Origin: Rostratula benghalensis
Taxonomy: Eukaryota; Chordata; Aves; Charadriiformes; Rostratulidae
DNA: 64,000 nt
Assembly (NCBI GenBank): GCA_013399305.1
Contig: VXAI01000851.1
Location: forward strand, 1-64,000
Reading direction: 5' to 3'
Shown: positions 53,693 through 64,000 of the stretch, piece after piece
Numbering within the stretch: position 1 is the stretch's first letter
Layout of the letters: the number at the start of each line of letters is the position of its first letter
The notes under the pieces: model-generated
Seen by the model: the letters and a program-made list of their open reading frames with translations, nothing else
What the model was told of the DNA's origin: nothing
Databases searched by the model: none
Position numbers and translations under genes: made by a program

Positions 53693-54324
53693 GAGGAGAA
53701 TGATTAAATTTCAAAAATCATTGTTATACAATCAAAATAAACATGTAGTGCACAGCAAGAAAAAAACAAAACAAAAAAACCCAACAAAGCTGAAGTATTT
53801 CAATGAAATTACATGAATCATTAAAATATATGAATGAATTCAAACATACTAATGTAATAATATTCTTTTTAAAATTAAATAAGAAAATTATTACGAATGA
53901 TCCAAAATAGGACCAGGGATCCTATAATTGTAGAAGTGATTTTATTTGCTATAGATCAACAAATTGCAGCCAGATTAACAAAATATTTGAAGAATGCAAC
54001 ATTATAATGCTTGAACATCACATATCCCAACTCTTACGCAGTATTTGATGTAGGTACAAGTGCCTTCCTTTTTCAAATTTCAGGTATAAATGGATCCAAG
54101 GGGAATCACATATCTTCTTGCTTAACAGCTGTAGCAGTATATAAAGCTACCATACTGTAGATGTTTCTACTGACATTCCCCGCACACACACTTACATGAG
54201 CAAGATAAAGTAGCTAATTGTATACACTCCAGTACATTTCAGCTCAAAGGTTAGTTTAAACCATCTTCATCAGTAGATTACAGCAGCACATTTTAATTTT
54301 CTCAGAAAATAATGAGGAGCACTC
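53693..54324. other. Unique sequence, nothing recognised
   Basis: AT-rich. An AAAACAAAACAAAAAAACCC run lies at 53761-53780. No gene. Confidence 0.5.
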
Positions 54325-54950
54325 TACTGGGTTTATGTGGCAAAGTTTGGGGGGGGAGGGGAAGCTACAGGGGTGGCTTCTGTGAGAAGCTGCTGGAAGT
54401 TTCCCCTATGTCCAATAGAGCCAATACTGCCAGCTCAAGGACAGACCCGCCAATGGGCAAGGCCGAGTCCATCAGCAATGGTGATAGCGCCTCTGTCATA
54501 ACATATTTAAAAAGGGGAAAAAGTCGTTGCACAACAGCAACCGCAGCCAGAGTGAAGAGTGAGAATATGTGAGAGAAAACAACACTGCAGACACCAAGGT
54601 CAGTGAGGAGGTGCTCCAGTCATCAGAGCAGAGATTCCCCTGCAGCTCGTGGTGAAGATCATAGTGAAGCAGGTTTTCCTCCCTGCAGTCTGTGGAGGAC
54701 TTGCATTGGAGAAGTTCACGGAGAACTGTCTCCCATGGGAGGGATTACATGCTGGAGCAGGGGAAGAGTGTGAGGAGTCCTCCCCATGAGAAGGAAAGGG
54801 TGGCAGAAACAATGTGCGATGAACTAACCACAACCACCATTCCCTGTCCCCCTGCATCACTCTTGTCAGAGATGAGCATGGTTTTGCAGACACAGAGTCA
54901 TAAGAAACAAAAGCAGAGTTACCAAATGGAAACTATCTAGATAGTCAGCA
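54325..54950 (+). mobile_element. LTR family B, truncated
   Basis: Begins TACTGGGTTTATGTGGCAAAG, the reverse complement of the right end of the LTR B at 18329-20620. The parts with GCTTCTGTGAGAAGC, ACAACAGCAACCGCAGCC and CTCCCATGGGAGG match in the opposite orientation. It fades at about 54900-54950, so the far end is missing. Confidence 0.75.
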
Positions 54951-55149
54951 GAAACTTGGGCATTAGCAGGAGGCATCAGCGTGCCTCTGAGCAAGAGGAT
55001 TTTGCTCTTTCCCTAGAGTTCCCACCTACAAGCAAAATGCATAATAACTCCACAACCTTCTTAAGTGCTCTTGTCACGTTGTACCTACTGTGCGAGCTCA
55101 GGCCCTGTGTGCAAATGATCAAATCCCCATCTTGAGGCCACAGCATTTA

Positions 55150-55235
55150 GCATTTTTAAGAAGGGGAAAAACTTGTTGTGCAAGAGCAACTGCAGCCAGA
55201 GAGAGGAGTGAGAATATGTGAGAGAAAACAACTCT
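55150..55235 (+). mobile_element. LTR family B scrap
   Basis: About 85 bases (TTTAAGAAGGGGAAAAACTTG ... GAATATGTGAGAG) repeat the middle part of the LTR at 54500-54580 and join the CR1 at 55236 with no spacer. Confidence 0.65.
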
Positions 55236-56322
55236 GTTTACAACTCTGCCAGTTACAAGTGGTGTTCCCCAGGGCTCAGTATTGGGGCCAATTATCTTTA
55301 ATGTCTTTATCAATGATATGGACTAGGGGATTGAGTGCACCCTCAATAAGTTTGCAGATGATACCAAGTTGAGCAAGAGTGTCGACCTACTTGAGGGTAG
55401 GATGGCTCTACAGGGGAATCTGGACAGGCTGGATCTATGGGCTGAGGCAAATTATATGCAATTCAACAATGCTAAGTGCTGGGTCCTGCACTTGGGTCAA
55501 AACAACCCCATGAAGTGCTACAGGCTTGGGGAAGAGGGGCTGGAAAGCTGTGCAGTGGAAAAGGACCTGGGGGTGTTGGTATACAGCCAGCTGAATATGA
55601 GCCATCGGTGTGCTCAGGTGGTCAAGAAAGCCAACAGCATCCTGGCCTGTATCAGGAACAGTGTGGTGAGTAGGACTAAGGAAGTGATCTGATCGTCCCC
55701 CTGTAGTTGGCACTGGTGAGGCCCCACCTTGAATACTGTGTTCAGTTTTGGGCCCCTCACTACAAGAAAGACATTGAGGTGCTGGAGAGTGTCCAAAGAA
55801 GGGCAATGAAGCTGATGAAGGGTCTGTGTACAGTTTTGGGCCCCTTACCACAAAAAAGACATTGAGGTGCTGGAGTGGGTCTAGAGAAGGGCAACAAAGC
55901 TATTGAGGGGCCTGGAGAGTAAACCTTATGAAGAGAGGCTAAGGGAACTAGGATTGTTTAATCTGGAGAAAAGGAGGCTGAGGGGAGATCTTATAGTTGT
56001 CTACAACTACCTGAAAGGAGATTATGGGTGTCAGTCGCTTTTCCCAAGTAACAAGTGATAGGACAAGAGAAAACAGCCTCGAGTTGCGCCAGAGGAAGTT
56101 TAAAATGGATATTATAAAAATTTCTTCACTTGAAGGATTATCAAGCAATGTTACAGTCTGCCCAGGGAAGTGGTTGAGTCACCATCCCATGAAGTATTTA
56201 AAAGATGTGTACATGTGACACTTGAGAACATGATTTAGTGGTGGAATTGGCAGTTCTAGGTTAACAGCTGGACTTAATGATCTTAAAGGTCTTTTCCAAC
56301 TTAAATGATTCTATGATTCTAT
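55236..56322 (+). mobile_element. CR1, RT second half, with tandem duplication
   Basis: Sense copy from [16 protein letters not shown] sequence (about 55260) to the 3' tail (GATTCTATGATTCTATG, 56306-56322). The frame 55369-55692 (107 codons) has [14 protein letters not shown] and [15 protein letters not shown] motifs. Around 55743 and 55831 an 88-base segment (GTTTTGGGCCCC ... GTGCTGGAG) is present twice in tandem. Confidence 0.9.
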
Positions 56323-56791
56323 GTTAGCACCATTAAAGTCTAAATATCAGTGTTCTTTGTGACTGATAGATGATTACCTGTCTTCTAGTCAACCTGCGCT
56401 TCTTTTGCTACTTGTATTTTTTTAATCTGTCCTCATATGGTAGTGCTTCCCTTTTAAACTATATGAAACATAACAAAAATATGTCCAGAACTGTCCTCAA
56501 TTGCATAAAAAATTACAAAGAGATGTGAAGAATTTCAGGTTGGACAACTGACAAAAGTATTATTAGACCATTTTGATAAGCTCCGAGTTTAAAGCTTGAA
56601 GTTAAAATACTGCATGAGTATCAACATAGCTATTTTACATTCTGATTAGGAAATGGGATGTTCCAAGAATATTGAATTGCTTGAAGTGCGTAAACAAGGT
56701 GAAGATAGGTGAATTAGGGGCTTTTATTGTGCGTATGTTTTCACAAACAAAAATTTCTGAACAATTTTAGATTCTGTAGGCATTGACACAT
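56323..56791. other. Unique sequence, nothing recognised
   Basis: AT-rich spacer. No feature seen. Confidence 0.5.
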
Positions 56792-57115
56792 TGTCTGGTG
56801 CGGAAAATTGAAGGCACGGACTCCTGATGTGGGTGGATCAGAAGACCCTTTATTCTGGTTTCAGGCTCATATTTATATCACTCACTGCCTTGTTCACATG
56901 GAACGCTTTAACTTATCATTGGCCAACATCCATTGTTCATGGGCTCAGAGTTAGCTTATGATTTATTATCATGCGGCTAACACAAGCTATGTGTTTTGGA
57001 ATAATAAACCACTTAGTTATTCTAACCTTGCTCTTCTGTGTTTTCTATTTCCCTATCTTATCTTGTCCGTTCAAGGTCCTAGTATTTTGAGATTGCTGTC
57101 TGCAAGCCTGCTACA
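56792..57115 (-). mobile_element. 3' LTR of a class II provirus (ERVK-type, second family)
   Basis: 324 bases; on the minus strand TGTAGCAGGCTTGC ... CACCAGACA. A purine-rich tract (AAAGAAGGGGGAAT) immediately precedes it, as for a 3' LTR. The reversed AATAAA is at about 56851. The sequence is unlike the LTR of ERVK copies 1 and 2, so this is another family. Confidence 0.8.
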
Positions 57116-57132
57116 ATTCCCCCTTCTTTATT
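57116..57132 (-). promoter_or_regulatory. Polypurine tract
   Basis: Minus strand AAATAAAGAAGGGGGAAT, directly before the LTR start. Confidence 0.8.
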
Positions 57133-57962
57133 TACCAACCAAGCATAAGGTATTGCTTTATCGATAAGGCGCTGCATACATTGTAACAAACAGGGGATAC
57201 AGATCATAATGCATAAGAAAATAATAATACATAACACACCAATTTGTAGAGCCGATCATGTCCAATCCGTCAGGCCCCAATTATTAAAAAGATCATTTAG
57301 CCATTGCCACCCCTCAGATACTTGAAGGTGCTGTACATTTGACGTGATTTGCTATATGCTTTTATGTATTAATTTGGAATGATCTGAAAGATTCATACAG
57401 CACATTCCATCAAAGTCTTTACATCCGTGGCCATGCGCAAGAAGCAAAAAATCTATGGCAGCTTTATTTTGTAGCATCACATGTTGTACCGAATCTACGT
57501 CTAGCAATAGGCCAGAAAGCGCTTTCGAAGTAGCATTACTTTTTTTTGCCAGCCAACATCCTAGCTTTCGCGAGGGCGTTAATGCCTGAGCAGAGGTCAC
57601 GCCGGGGGTGAAAAAGGAGGAAAAGGCCACTGCTGGCAGCTGCCAGAAGGTTACTTGATCATCACAGTCGTAAGTAAAGCATGGCTAACTGTCCTCTTTC
57701 TTCTGTGGAACTCTTTTACGTGTGTGTGATTGAGTATCATGGTAATGTTTGAAGTCAGCATGGTTAGTCTCCCTATAGTGCAAGGTCCTTCTATAATTCT
57801 GGACAGGATACCAGCCCATGCACGGTCCCTACAGAATAAGGAATATGCCTTTTTGTAATTTGTGGGGGATCGCATCTGGAGGAGTGGCATTGGAGCTTTT
57901 TCTGGCAGTTTGATTACACTATTGTGAAACATTTTTAAATATGGGGTTCCAAGGTGAGACAT
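57116..57962 (-). pseudogene. env: Class II env, end of SU and TM subunit
   Basis: Minus strand. The frame 57962-57651 (103 codons) is the end of the surface subunit: CRDRAWAGI, GRLTMLTSN, then the basic furin-type cleavage site RRKR near 57690. A frameshift follows. The frame 57630-57352 (92 codons) is the transmembrane subunit: LQNKAAIDFLLLAHGHGC and the C-x6-C-C motif CKDFDGMCC, which marks alpha-, delta- and gammaretrovirus-like TM proteins. After a stop a hydrophobic membrane segment is recognisable near 57205-57240. The upstream gag-pol is missing (CR1 starts at 57963). Confidence 0.85.
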
Positions 57963-58902
57963 TTTGAATATAAGATCTGGAAAACTATAGACCAGTCAGT
58001 CTGACCTTGATAACAGGGAAGGTCATGGAGCAGATATTCTTGAGTGTCATTACAAGCCATAGAATGGACAACCAGGGGATGAGGCCTAGTCAGCATGGGT
58101 TTATGAAAGGCAGGTCCTGCCTGACAAACCTGATCTCTTTCTATGACAAGATGACCCGATTATTAGATGAAGGGAAGGCTGTGGATATTGTATACCTGGA
58201 CTTTCAAAAAGCATTTGACACTGTCCCCCACAAAATTCTCATGGAAAAACTGGCTGCTCACGGTCTGGATGAGCTTATGATCTGCTGGATCAAGCACTGG
58301 CTGGATGGACGGTCCCAAACAGTGGTGCTCAACGGAGTTAAATCCAGCTGGTGGCCGGTCACAAGTGGTGTTCCTCAGGGCTCGGTATTGGGACCATTTC
58401 TGTTTAATGTCTTTACTGATGATCTCGACAAGGACATGGAGTGTACCATCAGTAAGCCTGCAGATGACACAAAGTTAGGTGGGAGTGCTGATCTGCAGGA
58501 GGCCAGGGAAGCTTTCCAGAGGGACTTGGATAGATTGCATGGATGGGCCAATGTTAACAGTATGAGCTTCAACAAGGCCAAGTCCCAGGTCCTGCACTTG
58601 GGCCACAACAACCCCATGCATCGCTACAGGCTTGGGGAAGTGTGGCTGGAGAGCTCCCTGGCAGAAAAGGACCTGGGGGTTCTGGTTGAACAAGTGCCTG
58701 AACATGAGCCAGCAGTGTGCCCAGGTGGCCAAGAAGGCCAATGGCATCCTGGCTTGTATTAGAAATAGTGTGACCAGCAGAAGTAGGGAGGTGATTTTCG
58801 CCTGTACTCAGCACTGCTGAGGCCCCACCCTGAGTCTTGTGTCCAGTTCTGGGCACCTCAACACAAGAGAGATCTGGAGGTGCTGGAGTGAGTGCAGAGG
58901 AG
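57963..58902 (+). mobile_element. CR1 (host of insertion), left part
   Basis: Sense RT with a 251-codon frame (58007-58762): [47 protein letters not shown], then [12 protein letters not shown], where PADD replaces FADD. After 58700 the frame is lost. It ends at GAGTGCAGAGGAGA, where the minus-strand CR1 begins, and resumes at 60360. Confidence 0.9.
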
Positions 58903-60359
58903 AGCACAGAATCACAGAATCACAGACTATCAAGGATTGGAAGGGACCTTGAAAGATCATCTAGTCCAATCTCCGTACTGGAGCAGAAACACCTAGATCA
59001 GGTCACACAGGAACATGTCCAGACAGGTTTTGAATGTCTCCAGAGAAGGAGACTCCACAATCTCTCTGGGCAGCCCCAGCCAGTGCTCCGTCACCCTCAC
59101 TGTGAAGAAGTTTTTCCTCATATTTAAGTGGAACCTCTTGTGTTCCAGCTTGCACCCATTGCCCCTTGTCCTATCATTGCCTGTCACTGAGAAGAGCCTG
59201 GCTACATCCTCCTGACACTCACCCTTTACGTATTTATAAACATTAATGAGGTCACCCCACAGTCTCCTCTTCTCCAAGCTCAAGACGCCCAGCTCCTTCA
59301 GCCTTTCTGCATATGGGAGATGCTCCACTCCCTTAATCATCTTTGTGGCTCTACGCTGGACTCTCTCAAGCAGTTCCCTGTCCCTCTTGAACTGAGGGGC
59401 GCAGAACTGGACACAGTATTCCAGATGGGGTCTCACCAGGGCAGAGTAGAGGGGGAGGAGGACCTCTCTGGACCTACTGAACACAGCCCTTCTAATACAC
59501 CCCAGGATACCATTGGCCTTCCTGACCTCCAGGGCACAGTGCTGGCTCATGGTCATCCTGCTGTCTACCAGGACCCCCAGGTCCCTTTCCCCATCACTGC
59601 TCTCCAACAGTACAGTTCCCAACTTGTACTGGTACCTACAGTTGTTCTTGCCCAGATGTAGGACTCTACACTTGTCCTTGTTAAATTTCAATGAATTTCT
59701 CTCTGCCCAGCTCTCCAAGTCTGTCCAGGCCTCTCTGGATGGCAGTGCGGCCTTCTGGTGTGTCAGCCACTCCTCCCAGTTTTGTTTCATCAGCACTCCA
59801 TTCCCTCATCCAAGTCATTGATGAATATATTAAATAGTATGGGTGCCAGTACTGATCCCTGAGGGACTCCACTAGGTACAGGGATCCAACCAGACTCCAT
59901 CCCATCGACCACCACTTTCTGGCTTCTATCCTCCAGCCAGTTCTTGATCCACCTCACTTCCCGATCGTCCAGGCCACACTTCCTCAGTTTAGCCACGAGG
60001 ATGCTGTGGGAGACCGTGTTAAATGCTTTACTGAAGTCAAGATAGATGACATCCACTGCTCTACCATCATCCATCCACCTGGTTACGTCTTCGTAAAAGG
60101 CTACCAGGTTGGTCAAGCATGACTTCCCCTTGCTGAAGCCATGTTGACTGCCTCTTATGACCCTCTTATCCTTGATATGCCTAGAGATATTGCCAAGGAT
60201 AAGTCGTTCCATCAACTTTCCAGGGATGGAAGTAAGGCTGACTGGTCTATAGTTGCCCGGGTCCTCCTTCTTGCCCTTTTTGAAGATTGGAGTGACATTA
60301 GCTTTCCTCCAATCCTCAGGTACTTCTCCCATTCCCCACAACTTGGCAAAGATGATGGA
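58903..60359 (-). mobile_element. CR1, young, inserted into another CR1
   Basis: Minus-strand copy with 3' tail at 58903 (CACAGAATCACAGAATCACAG) and 5' truncation at about 60359. Frames 60503-59790 and 59796-58993 cover RT and the C-terminus. An 18-base deletion near 59790 removes the FADD box and the extra T seen at 42150 is also here. It splits the plus-strand CR1. Confidence 0.9.
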
Positions 60360-60822
60360 GAGTGATGGAGGGCAACAAAGCTGGTGAATGGCCTGGAGAA
60401 CAAATCTTAGGAAGAGCAATTGAAGGAGCTGGGACTGTTTAGTTTGAGGAAGAGGATGCTGGGGGCAGACCTCATCACTCTCTACAATCACTTGAAAGAA
60501 CATTGTAGAGAGGCTGGTGCTGGTCTCTTCTTACAGGTAATTAGCAATAGAACGAGAGGGAATGGCTTCAAGCTGCAACAGTGTAGGTTTAGGCTGAACA
60601 TTAGGAAAGAATTTTTCACAGAAAGGGTGGTCAGACATTGGAATAGGCTGCCCAGGGAGGCGGTTGAGTCGCTATCCCTGAATGTTTTTAAGAGTCGTTT
60701 AGATGTGGTGTTGGGGGATATGGTACAGGGGAGAACTTTGTAGAGTAGGGCTGATTTCTGGACTTCATGATTGCAAGGGTCTTTTCCAACTTGAACCTGA
60801 ATGATTCTATGATTCTATGAAA
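60360..60822 (+). mobile_element. CR1 (host of insertion), right part
   Basis: Continuation of the CR1 at 57963-58902: it starts GGGCAACAAAGCTGGTGAATGG, where the left part stopped after GTGCAGAGGAGA. It ends ATGATTCTATGATTCTATG. The frame 60420-60743 (107 codons) is the ORF2 C-terminus. Confidence 0.88.
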
Positions 60823-63800
60823 AAGAAAATATTGATCAAGGTTTTGGGGGGATTTTTTTTCATTGTAATGTAGGATCTGTCATGGCTCTGCCAAAAATCT
60901 GTTGCCAGTGCTTTTAATCACGGAGGGCTAAAAACTCAAACTAAAAGCATGTGCCATAGACTTTAGGATTTAGATCTAAATGCCCGCTTCTCATGAGGGC
61001 TATGGGCATTATCTGTCTGTAGAATAAAATCTACAACCACCACCTCTAGTTATTGTGACAGGCATATTTTTCAAACAAGATACAGTATTAGAAGATTATT
61101 CTCTACTTTTTATGTCCACTTTAGAGCCATAGAAAGAGACTTGGCAAAGCAGTCCCCTGAAAAGACTCGAGAATGATGATTATGTTCTTTCTGTTCATAA
61201 TAAATGCATCATACTGTTTTTCTAACTATTTTCACCTTTTCAAAACCAACCAAAACTGATAGCAAGTAATTATCTTGAGCTGCACTAAAGTAATTCTGCT
61301 ATTACAGATAATTTTTTTCAAATTTGATATTTGGAAAATGTTTTCTAGTTTATACTGTTGAGTAGAAATTGGCTTCAGAAGAAAGAGAGAAGAGTGCTGT
61401 CTTAGTTCCATGTGTGTGGTAGCTTAAGTAAAACCTACAAAGGTCTAAAGTCATTGCCAGGTTGTTAAATTGGAAAATACTCATTAGATATCAAAAAAAA
61501 TATAGGTATGTAGTATTCTGCATCTCCTGAGATCATATACAGATATGAACTATTTATCTTTTCTATTAGGGCTTGGTGGTATAAATGTTTGCTCTTTTTT
61601 ATTTACTTCTATCCATTCTATCTAGCATCATAATCAGGTAGTTACCATTCAGGGCTGACTCCAAAAATGTCTGGAGAAAGTCAGCTCTCCACTTAGATTT
61701 GATTGCTGTTTCCATATGGTAGAGAGCCAGATGATGTACTTACTAGTATAGTTGGCATTTTTTCCCCAGGAATGGGGATGCCTTAAATATATGAAAATTA
61801 TCCAACCTAAATAAAGCTTTGAATCTGAAAAGCAGCCACTGGGAATCAATCCCTAATTCAAAAGAAATTTGAAGTGTGGTAGTAATACTCAGTGCTATAA
61901 GGACTTGTATGGCAGCAATGTTTTATGTCGTGAAACTGCTTTTGATTTCTTATTACAGGCAGGCAAGCCTTTCAGTGTGTGAGCACTCTTGAGTATGCCA
62001 ACTTTAGTTTCTTCAGTTTCCATCGCTCTGTTCCCAGTAGGTTCCCTTGAAACCTTGGGAACTTCACATTTTGTCACCATGTTCTTAAAATGCAGGTCTC
62101 CTTTCTCCATTCTTGCTTAAGTGCCCTAGTAGGGCTGTGGGCTAGGAATCTTAGATTTTGTACTTCTCACTCACTTAAATATAAATCTATCCCACCACTT
62201 TTTTTTTTTCTTTTTTTTTGTTTTTCTAGAATCAAGCAACAAATTTTATATTTGTTATGTATTAAATGGCTCAATGTTTAGATAGGAATTAGGAGTACTA
62301 CTATAGTTTCACTTTGAGACTTCAGCTTTAAAAGTCCTACTTTTCCTTTGGAAGAAACTATTCTTAGGAAGGTCTGTGCTATTACAGATACATTTAATGA
62401 GCACACCAAATACTGTGAACAGAATAACTATTGAATATAGGCTTTTATTTTTAATATGATGCAATGTTTTAATTTAAATAATAATTCAAGTCCAAGATAA
62501 ATATTGTTGCTGACTCCTACTTTCAGTTCTATTTCAGTATGCCTAATTTAAAAAAAAACAACATAGTAACAAATCACATCATTGAGTGTTATAGTCCATA
62601 TTTTATTGACTACTTTCCAATACTGCCATGGTCAGACTTTGAACTTTTTGGGTGTTTCTTCTCATTGAATTCTCAACAGTTCTAACATCTTTTCTTTTCA
62701 TTTTTCTAAAAACTGATAAAGTGTGATTTTTTTATACAGAGGTAGAAACTTAGATTTTTGCATGCCACCACTTTGTCCCCTGTCATGTTGATTGGAGGGA
62801 TTTTACTTTTTTTTTTTTTAAAAAACCTGATTATACCTAAAGACTGATAGTCTGAAAGTAAATGGTAAACTTCTGGAAATTTGAGGATAATTATGTGAGT
62901 CCAATATGAGGCTCAAGAGCCTCTTTTTCTATAGATGCTCAAGTTTTATTAATGATCAAGTATAAATGATCTATGTTTCTTATGAATTTTAGTTGATCTT
63001 GTTAAGAAATGTGCTTAGATTTACACCTCTGCTTTCATTATTGGGGCCAGGATGTTTGCAGTCACTATTCTTTTTTTAAAAAAATAGTCTCTCCACCCTG
63101 TTCATGTTACTAGAACAATGTATTTATTGGATACAGTATTGGACTGAGTTTGAACTTTTTTCCCTATCATGTCCTGATAGTTTTATTTACTGGTAGTGCC
63201 TGAATTTTAGTCAGGAGAACATGGAAAATGTAAAGAGGAAATAAGTCTATACAGAGACCCAAGAAAGAAAAAAAGGATGACTAAAACTGAAGGGGAGAGG
63301 ATCACACAGTTAACATATGGCAAGCTTGTACTTTTAAGTAAGTAAAAATAACAATGTCATGGAAGTGAGTAATCCCTTTACAGGCTGTCCAAAAGATGTT
63401 GACAATATATGGTGACGTATTCATGAGCTAAGAATTCTGTCAGATTCCTAGTTGTTGGCAATGATCAAGTAGTAGCAACAGCCAAATATATTTTCCATAT
63501 GTATTTTTATAGGAGACTGAGAGTAGAGCACTGTTTAGTGCAGACCTCTTTTGTCTGCTTGGGATTAGATATTTTCATCATGCATTGTATTTTAACCCCC
63601 TCTTCATAACCCAAAGCTGGTAAGGAACATGATAGCTTGGTTATTTAAGTGGTGCTATCTCCAACAACCCTTTAAATTTAATAGAACAGGTGAGTTTTTC
63701 TTGTCATTGCATGACTTTGGAAAATGAAGGATGAAAAAAAAAAATAATATCCTCAGACTCATGATTAAGTGAGCAATGGGGGAACTCAAACAAAAGATCT

Positions 63801-64000
63801 CCATTTAAAAGAGAGGAGCTACTTGCAATGTTCCATCAATATTGCACTTCAGTTTTCTCATTGCCCTTATTTTTATGTTACCGAGTTTATTGCTGAAATT
63901 AGAAGAGCTTGTAGAGCTTATGTGGGCCTTGATTTTTTTTTTCTACAACCACAATGAGAAGTGCATGCCATTGCAATGCTGAATCTGCCTTCATATCAGA
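60823..64000. other. Unique AT-rich sequence, nothing recognised
   Basis: About 3.2 kb of AT-rich intron- or intergenic-like DNA with several homopolymer T runs (for example 62200-62220, 62808-62819). No repeat end, coding frame or RNA gene could be supported. Confidence 0.55.

Noticed and set aside
56306..56322. Short direct repeats (ATTCTATG) that might suggest a CRISPR-like array
   Set aside because: They are CR1 3' tails. There are no spacers and the DNA is vertebrate.
1..64000. A new biological system such as a defence locus or biosynthetic cluster
   Set aside because: No host or microbial gene cluster is visible. Everything recognisable is CR1 or endogenous retrovirus.

Overview
The window is vertebrate nuclear DNA, almost certainly avian. 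At least 17 pieces are CR1 retrotransposons, several ending in the short tandem 3' tail (ATTCTGTG/ATTCTATG units) typical of bird CR1, and the other mobile DNA is retroviral LTRs of bird-type ERVL and class II (ERVK) elements. The species cannot be named from this sequence. I found no convincing host protein gene, tRNA, rRNA or CRISPR array. The repeat-free stretches are AT-rich and look like intron or intergenic DNA.

Layout. 1-6.4 kb: shuffled direct and inverted pieces of an ERVL-type gag region, a CpG-dense block between a poly-T and a poly-A tract, and a solo-like LTR. 6.4-11.6 kb: old DNA with CR1 fragments and an LTR remnant. 11.6-12.8 kb: ERVK copy 1 on the plus strand (LTR, lysine-type primer site, start of gag), cut off at a CR1. 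12.8-18.3 kb: CR1 fragments and unique DNA. 18.3-20.6 kb: an LTR (family B) that was invaded by a CR1 and by a second LTR (family A, 5-bp target duplication). 22.1-25.0 kb: a family A LTR fragment, then an ERVL provirus remnant on the minus strand (3' LTR, polypurine tract, integrase, RNase H, RT). 25.0-29.1 kb: two CR1 copies. 29.1-33.4 kb: a second ERVL on the minus strand (RT, protease, gag, primer site, 5' LTR), with a 290-base assembly gap inside the LTR. 33.4-43 kb: CR1 sequence split by ERVK copy 2 on the minus strand, the best preserved element here (env fragment, pol with a 344-residue RNase H/integrase frame, protease, dUTPase, gag, leader, primer site, 5' LTR). 43-56.3 kb: more CR1 copies, one 2.75 kb long, plus LTR pieces. 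56.8-58.0 kb: the 3' end of another class II provirus (env and 3' LTR, minus strand). 58.0-60.8 kb: one CR1 inserted into another. 60.8-64 kb: AT-rich DNA with no recognised feature.

How it fits together: this is a repeat graveyard, not a gene cluster. Its interest lies in the order of insertions (LTR inside LTR, CR1 inside CR1, ERVK inside CR1), in signs of sequence exchange between neighbouring repeats, and in several CR1 copies that are about 99% alike by eye, which points to recent CR1 activity or duplication. The density of proviruses would suit a W chromosome or other low-recombination region, but nothing in the sequence proves that. All provirus genes described are broken by stops, frameshifts or truncation.
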